From the NCBI RefSeq assembly GCF_041224415.1, contig NZ_JBGFFE010000003.1, positions 103,855 to 167,854 of the forward strand: a stretch of DNA of 64,000 nt. The letters run 5' to 3'. A program made the translations under genes and the position numbers. Under the pieces are notes generated by a model. It searched no databases. It was not told where the DNA came from and saw only the letters and a list, made by a program, of their open reading frames with translations. Origin of the DNA: Clostridium_B lapidicellarium. GTDB taxonomy: Bacteria; Bacillota; Clostridia; Clostridiales; Clostridiaceae. Below are positions 59,990 through 64,000 of this stretch, one piece after another. The number at the start of each line of letters is the position of its first letter. Within the stretch, counting starts at the first letter, position 1.

Positions 59990-61189
59990 ATGAAAACAGG
60001 ATATATCAAGGATTACCAAAAGGATATAATAAATGAAATTGAAAACAAGAGGGATGTCTATATAGATATGAGCCATCAAATACACGACCATCCTGAAATA
60101 GGAAATCAGGAAATCTTTTCTTCCGGATTACTTGTAGATACTTTGGAAAAAGAGGGCTTTTTTGTAAAAAAAGCTTTAGCCGGACATCCAACTTCTTTCA
60201 TAGCGAGAAAAAAATCTCGTAAAGGTCCTGGTACGGTTATTGGACTTCTAGCAGAATATGACGCGCTTCCCAACTTAGGACATGCTTGCGGTCATAATAT
60301 CATAGCTTCAGCAAGTACAGCTGCAGCTATATCGCTGTCGAAACTTATAGATAAAATTGGTGGAGAAATTGTGGTATTTGGCACTCCTGCCGAAGAAGGC
60401 GGTGAAAACGGCAGTGCAAAGGCAAGCTTTGTAAAGCATAATCTATTTGAAGGCGTAGATGCATGCATGATGATTCATCCTTCCAATAACAATTATGGAA
60501 CAGTTAAATCCCTGGCAAATGATCCAATTCAGTTTGAATTTAAAGGAAAAGCCGCACATGCAGCAGCTTGTCCTGAAAAAGGGATAAATGCCTTAGACGG
60601 GGTAATCCAGTTGTTTAATGGAATAAATGCTTTAAGACAGCACGTTACAAGCGACGTGAGAATACACGGCATTATAACCGACGGCGGATCTGCACCAAAC
60701 ATTGTCCCAGACTATGCTAAAGCTAAGTTTTTCATACGTGCCTCCAAACGGAGTAGCTGCAATCAAGTAACAGAAAGAATTAAAAATGTCGCCAGAGGAG
60801 CAGCTCTTATCACAGGCGCTAAAGTCAACATAAGCTTTTTTCAAAATAAAATAGACAATTTTCTAGTCAATAATACGTTTGATAAAATATTTGAAGAAAA
60901 TTTAAACCTGATCGGGGAAAACTTTATAGACGAAATTCCCGAAGGGCTTGCCTCGACAGATGCAGGCAATGTAAGCCATGTAGTTCCCACTATTCATCCA
61001 CATATAAAAATAGGCAGCAGCAAATTAGCGGCTCACACTCCTCAATTCAGGGAAGCTGCCATATCAAAACAGGGAGACGAAGCTCTTATAATTGGAGCCA
61101 AGGCATTGGCATTAACAGGTCTCACTCTTCTTACAGATAAAGGCAGGTTGAATGAAATAAAAGATGAATTTAACAGGCAGCATTCTTAA
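59990..61189 (+). CDS. M20-family amidohydrolase under SAM riboswitch control
   Basis: A 399-residue metalloamidase of the M20D (AbgB/amidohydrolase) group. Metal and catalytic motifs are LGHACGHNI near residue 99, PAEEGGENG near 133 and MMIHPSNNNYG near 162; the lid motif is GKAAHAAACPEKGINALDG near 185. A longer frame begins at 59915, but that start lies inside the riboswitch; GAGGAGG points to the ATG at 59990. SAM-dependent control suggests a substrate that yields methionine, cysteine or another sulfur amino acid, perhaps an N-acyl or dipeptide form (inference). It shares only the fold with the M20 protein at 53325. Confidence 0.88.
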   Translation: MKTGYIKDYQKDIINEIENKRDVYIDMSHQIHDHPEIGNQEIFSSGLLVDTLEKEGFFVKKALAGHPTSFIARKKSRKGPGTVIGLLAEYDALPNLGHACGHNIIASASTAAAISLSKLIDKIGGEIVVFGTPAEEGGENGSAKASFVKHNLFEGVDACMMIHPSNNNYGTVKSLANDPIQFEFKGKAAHAAACPEKGINALDGVIQLFNGINALRQHVTSDVRIHGIITDGGSAPNIVPDYAKAKFFIRASKRSSCNQVTERIKNVARGAALITGAKVNISFFQNKIDNFLVNNTFDKIFEENLNLIGENFIDEIPEGLASTDAGNVSHVVPTIHPHIKIGSSKLAAHTPQFREAAISKQGDEALIIGAKALALTGLTLLTDKGRLNEIKDEFNRQHS

Positions 61190-61213
61190 AAATATTTACA
61201 ACTTTTACACTTC

Positions 61214-61247
61214 GGAGATAGATCTGTACAAAAACAAATCTGTCTCC
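61214..61247. terminator. Bidirectional terminator between M20 and gamma-glutamyltransferase genes
   Basis: Ten-base arms GGAGATAGAT and ATCTGTCTCC (one wobble) around a 14-base loop, between two convergent genes. T-runs are short on both sides. Confidence 0.65.
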
Positions 61248-61272
61248 ACAATTTATTTTGGCATCAAATTGT

Positions 61273-62880
61273 TTACCAGGAGTATATAACGCCGTCGCCT
61301 CTCCAATCTGTGCCTCCGAATAGAACTCCAGCTTCATTTCTGAATATTATCTGTCCTCTCCCAAATACATCGGTATTAATTTCATAATTTACATAATGAC
61401 CTTTTTCATATAAACTTTCTGCCAGATATGGTTGAAACTGCTTCTCAAGTTTTACATTTTTCCCCGAAGTCCAGAACCACCTTGGAGAGTCTAATGCAGC
61501 TTGAAGATTCAATCCAAAATCAATAATATCCATCAGAACCTGGATATGTCCCTGAGGCTGCATAAATGCCCCCATAACCCCAAAAGGCCCTACCGGTTTA
61601 TTATCCTTCATCAAAAATCCTGGAATTATGGTATGGTATGGTTTCTTCCCAGGTTCAAGAGAATTTATATGATTGTGATCAAGCGAAAAACTATTTCCTC
61701 TATTGTGCAGGGCAATGCCTGTCCCAGGTACAACCAATCCGGAACCGAAACCCATGTAATTGCTCTGTATATAAGAAACCATATTTCCCTCACCATCTGC
61801 AGTGGCGATGTAAACAGTTCCTCCATCCATATTTTTGTATATCTTCGGCATAAAAGCAGTTTTCCCTATTTGCTTTCTTCTTTCCTCCGCGTAGGACTCT
61901 GACAATAAATCTTCTATATTGTTTTTCATCTTTTTCGCATCTGTGATATACTTTAAAGAATCTTCAAAAGATAATTTTACGGCCTCAATTTGCTTGTGAC
62001 AAGTATCAGCAGAATCTTTTCCCTCAAATTTAAATCCCTTTAATATGTTAAGTGCCATCAAAACAGTTATTCCCTGAGCATTGGGAGGCATTTCATATAC
62101 ATCATATCCCCTATAATCTGTACTTATAGGTTCTACCCATTCAGGATGAAATTTTTCCAGATCTTCTTTTCTTATATATCCTCCGGTATTTTTTGAAAAT
62201 TCATCTATTTTTTCCGCCAGTTCACCTCTATAAAAATCTTCTCCCAGTGTCTCGGCTATAATTTTTAAAGTTTTTCCGTGATCCTTTAAGGTCACAATTT
62301 CTCCTATTCTCGGTGCCCTTCCTTCAGGTGCAAAAGTTTCAAACCAATATTTAAATTTATCCTCTTTTAGATAGTGTTTAAATTCCCTGTAGGATTTCTC
62401 CCAAAGGCGTCCAACAGTTGGAGTTACAGGATAACCTTTTTCCGAATATTCTATGGCAGGTGTCAAGAGATTCTTAAAAGAAAGTTTTCCAAACCTTTTC
62501 CACAGTGCCGACCATGCAGCGGGGATTCCGGGGACATTTACAGTTTCCCATCCGAATCTCGGCATCTGTTTATATCCTTTTTTTCTTAATATGTCTATAG
62601 ATATATTTCTTGGAGACGGGCCGCTGGAATTTAAGCCATAAAGTTTCCCCCTGTAACATACTATTGCAAAAGCATCTCCCCCGATTCCATTGGAAGTCGG
62701 TTCACATACAGTGGATGCAGCTGCTGTGGCCACGGCGGCATCCACTGCATTTCCCCCATTTTTTAAAATTTCAAATCCGGCTTCTGCTGCAAAGTTCTGT
62801 GAAGTGGCCACCATGCCATTTTTCCCATAGGACATAGCTGTAGACGTTTTATATGGGTTGTATAAATGATTGAATTCCAT
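61273..62880 (-). CDS. Gamma-glutamyltransferase family protein, cytoplasmic type
   Basis: A 535-residue Ntn-hydrolase of the gamma-glutamyltranspeptidase family. The self-processing site with the nucleophilic Thr is MDGGTVYIATADGEGN near residue 350, which would split it into large and small subunits. Upstream, GGNAVDAAVATAAA near 41 and NGIGGDAFAIV near 64 are conserved. There is no signal peptide, unlike secreted GGTs, so it resembles the YwrD-like intracellular branch. It may release Glu from gamma-glutamyl compounds such as glutathione or gamma-Glu-Met. AGAGGGGG precedes the ATG. It is convergent with the SAM-controlled M20 gene. Confidence 0.9.
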   Translation of the reverse strand: MEFNHLYNPYKTSTAMSYGKNGMVATSQNFAAEAGFEILKNGGNAVDAAVATAAASTVCEPTSNGIGGDAFAIVCYRGKLYGLNSSGPSPRNISIDILRKKGYKQMPRFGWETVNVPGIPAAWSALWKRFGKLSFKNLLTPAIEYSEKGYPVTPTVGRLWEKSYREFKHYLKEDKFKYWFETFAPEGRAPRIGEIVTLKDHGKTLKIIAETLGEDFYRGELAEKIDEFSKNTGGYIRKEDLEKFHPEWVEPISTDYRGYDVYEMPPNAQGITVLMALNILKGFKFEGKDSADTCHKQIEAVKLSFEDSLKYITDAKKMKNNIEDLLSESYAEERRKQIGKTAFMPKIYKNMDGGTVYIATADGEGNMVSYIQSNYMGFGSGLVVPGTGIALHNRGNSFSLDHNHINSLEPGKKPYHTIIPGFLMKDNKPVGPFGVMGAFMQPQGHIQVLMDIIDFGLNLQAALDSPRWFWTSGKNVKLEKQFQPYLAESLYEKGHYVNYEINTDVFGRGQIIFRNEAGVLFGGTDWRGDGVIYSW

Positions 62881-62971
62881 AATTTCCCCCTCTTAAAAAT
62901 TTTTTGTCAATTCTGAAAATTATGTTTATATTATAACAATATTTTATTATTTAAGCAATTCGTGATGTTCC

Positions 62972-63724
62972 CTAAATAACATAAAGGTTTACTATATTTC
63001 TTCCCAAGAATATAGCAATGATTGAAGATATTGAAATAAACGGCCCAAAAGGTATATAATCCTTTTTTGATTTTTTACCTGATAAAATTAAAATTAAGCC
63101 TACAATTGAACCCAGCATAAAAGACAAAAAGATCGCTGCAAAAGACAATTTAAGCCCTAAGAACAACCCACAAAAAAGACATATTTCCATGTCACCCCAT
63201 CCCATTCCACCTCTTGTGACAAATATTATAATTGTAAAAAATAGACCGCTTAATATTCCACCATATATAAAACTTTTTATTTCAAGACCCATATGCCAGT
63301 ACAATAAAATAAACGCAAGTGCAAAAACAATACCTGTAACGATTGTGCTGAAATAAACATCCGTAGTGTTGAAATCTATTACACTCACAACGATTAAAAT
63401 ACCTGTAAACACGGCATATCTAGCAAATTCAATGCTCAATCCAAACTTCACATACAGCATCAGATATAAAAATGCTGTGGCAAATTCTATTATGGGATAT
63501 CCTGCAGATATTTTTTCACCACAATACCTGCATTTCCCCCTCAGTACAATATAACTTACGATTGGCACCAAGTCAAACCACTTTATTTCCGTACTGCAGT
63601 TTGTACAGTGTGAAGACGGATATACAACGGACTCTCCTTTTGGTATCCTATAAATACATACATTTAAAAAGCTTCCAATTACAGTTCCAAAAATAAAAAC
63701 AGCAACAGCATAATAAATATTCAT
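62972..63724 (-). CDS. Prepilin peptidase (A24 family)
   Basis: A 250-residue inner-membrane aspartic protease that cleaves and N-methylates type IV prepilin or competence pseudopilin leaders. The N-terminal GSFLNVCIYRIPKG is followed by two CxxC pairs (CTNC and CRYC). The catalytic Asp residues are in VSVIDF near 111 and GMGWGDMEI near 175; about seven membrane helices follow the pattern. The ATG at 63724 is seven bases after GGGG. An upstream in-frame ATG at 63745 is possible, with TTAGG only four bases ahead. No pilin genes are in the window. Confidence 0.92.
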   Translation of the reverse strand: MNIYYAVAVFIFGTVIGSFLNVCIYRIPKGESVVYPSSHCTNCSTEIKWFDLVPIVSYIVLRGKCRYCGEKISAGYPIIEFATAFLYLMLYVKFGLSIEFARYAVFTGILIVVSVIDFNTTDVYFSTIVTGIVFALAFILLYWHMGLEIKSFIYGGILSGLFFTIIIFVTRGGMGWGDMEICLFCGLFLGLKLSFAAIFLSFMLGSIVGLILILSGKKSKKDYIPFGPFISISSIIAIFLGRNIVNLYVI

Positions 63725-63847
63725 ATATGTTCCCCAATCTGCCATATGACCTAATAATATACATATCTTTTCGCATTATAGACAATTTTTACCGTTAATA
63801 TTCAAATATATTTATTGATAAATGATATTTTTAAATTTGATCAAAAA

Positions 63848-63872
63848 GATAGGCTGCTTGAAGCAGTCTATC
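63848..63872 (-). terminator. Terminator of the chemotaxis receptor gene
   Basis: Eleven-base arms GATAGGCTGCT and AGCAGTCTATC (one wobble) with a three-base loop, followed on the minus strand by TTTTT. Confidence 0.82.
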
Positions 63873-63895
63873 TTAAGAAATGCCTTATCAAAATA

Positions 63896-64000
63896 TTATT
63901 TGCTGTCAGTCTTTGCTTTAACCTCGACATCATCTTCCTGTATCTTGAACTTGCCCGTCTCCTCATTCAACTTCTCTACAATCTTGTTAAGCTCCGATGC
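63896..64000 (-). CDS. C-terminal end of a probable methyl-accepting chemotaxis protein (5' part beyond window)
   Basis: Only the last 34 codons are present, ending in TAA at 63896. The text ASELNKIVEKLNEETGKFKI followed by an acidic/basic tail resembles the end of the MCP signalling helix, where ASELxxxVxxFKI is common. The assignment is tentative because the signalling tip lies outside the window. Confidence 0.5.
   Translation of the reverse strand, partial: ASELNKIVEKLNEETGKFKIQEDDVEVKAKTDSK

Noticed and set aside
59785..60036. An 83-codon plus-strand frame ahead of the second M20 gene
   Set aside because: It runs through the SAM riboswitch and into the M20 coding start in another frame. 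The S box accounts for the conservation.
1..64000. CRISPR arrays, insertion sequences, tRNA or rRNA genes
   Set aside because: I saw no regularly spaced repeats, transposase frames or cloverleaf-type sequences. Short inverted repeats are explained as terminators or operators.

Overview
This window is about 64 kb of AT-rich chromosomal DNA from a strictly anaerobic, spore-forming Firmicute, almost certainly a Clostridium. The evidence is the gene set: an alpha/beta-type small acid-soluble spore protein, a Spo0E-like phosphatase, SpoVB-type flippases, rubrerythrin, bacteriohemerythrin, two Feo iron systems, HPr kinase, AGGAGG ribosome sites and many TTG/GTG starts. The pairing of an electron-bifurcating type lactate dehydrogenase locus with an acetoin dehydrogenase locus recalls acetogenic or solventogenic clostridia, but I cannot name the species. 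There are no tRNA or rRNA genes, CRISPR arrays, insertion sequences or prophage.

Layout. 1-5.8 kb (minus strand): lactate utilisation, with a FadR-type regulator, lactate permease, nickel-pincer lactate racemase LarA, EtfB and an EtfA carrying a ferredoxin domain; the dehydrogenase itself should lie just off the left edge. 5.9-9.8 kb: an exonuclease-like protein, a HAD phosphatase and a Fur-boxed feoA-feoB-small Cys-rich protein operon. 9.8-16.7 kb: argS, galE, potABCD and a small stand-alone transcript. 16.8-21 kb: a second feoA-feoB pair and a lysine-riboswitch-controlled lysP. 21.2-30.1 kb: rubrerythrin, a membrane MutS-like ATPase, hemerythrin, a holin-like membrane protein, SASP, PHP phosphoesterase, M18 aminopeptidase, CorA-like protein, 5-formyl-THF cyclo-ligase and hprK. 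30.3-39 kb: four phased DnaA-like boxes ahead of a spo0E-like gene, then helD, def, a CC-motif protein, a B12-radical SAM protein, a methyltransferase-like protein, an intracellular phospholipase C homologue, a GSDH-type propeller and an SGNH hydrolase. 39-47.4 kb: acoL, acoC, acoB, acoA, acoR, lipA and a DUF6506 gene. 47.6-48.1 kb: pseudogene debris. 48.2-56.6 kb: two flippases, a pseudouridine synthase, yhaM, an M20 amidohydrolase and an FtsA-like protein. 56.7-62.9 kb: metNIQ and a second M20 enzyme, transcribed divergently from two back-to-back SAM riboswitches, followed by a gamma-glutamyltransferase. 63-64 kb: prepilin peptidase and the 3' end of a probable chemotaxis receptor.

How the parts work together. 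The lct genes import and racemise lactate and oxidise it with electron confurcation; a 21-bp operator just downstream of the lctP promoter suits the adjacent FadR-type repressor. The aco genes encode a lipoate-dependent acetoin dehydrogenase complex. A consensus sigma-54 promoter with an upstream GGGAA array precedes acoA, and a similar arrangement precedes the DUF6506-lipA unit, suggesting that AcoR co-induces lipoate synthesis with the complex that needs it. The right end is a sulfur amino acid module in which methionine uptake and an M20 hydrolase both answer to SAM.

The strongest leads are: the proposed AcoR/sigma-54 control of lipA; the roughly 115-nt orphan transcript (with a 28-codon ORF) between potA and feoA2; the phased DnaA-like boxes ahead of spo0E; the divergent SAM riboswitch pair; and the vestigial lipoyl N-terminus on AcoL.
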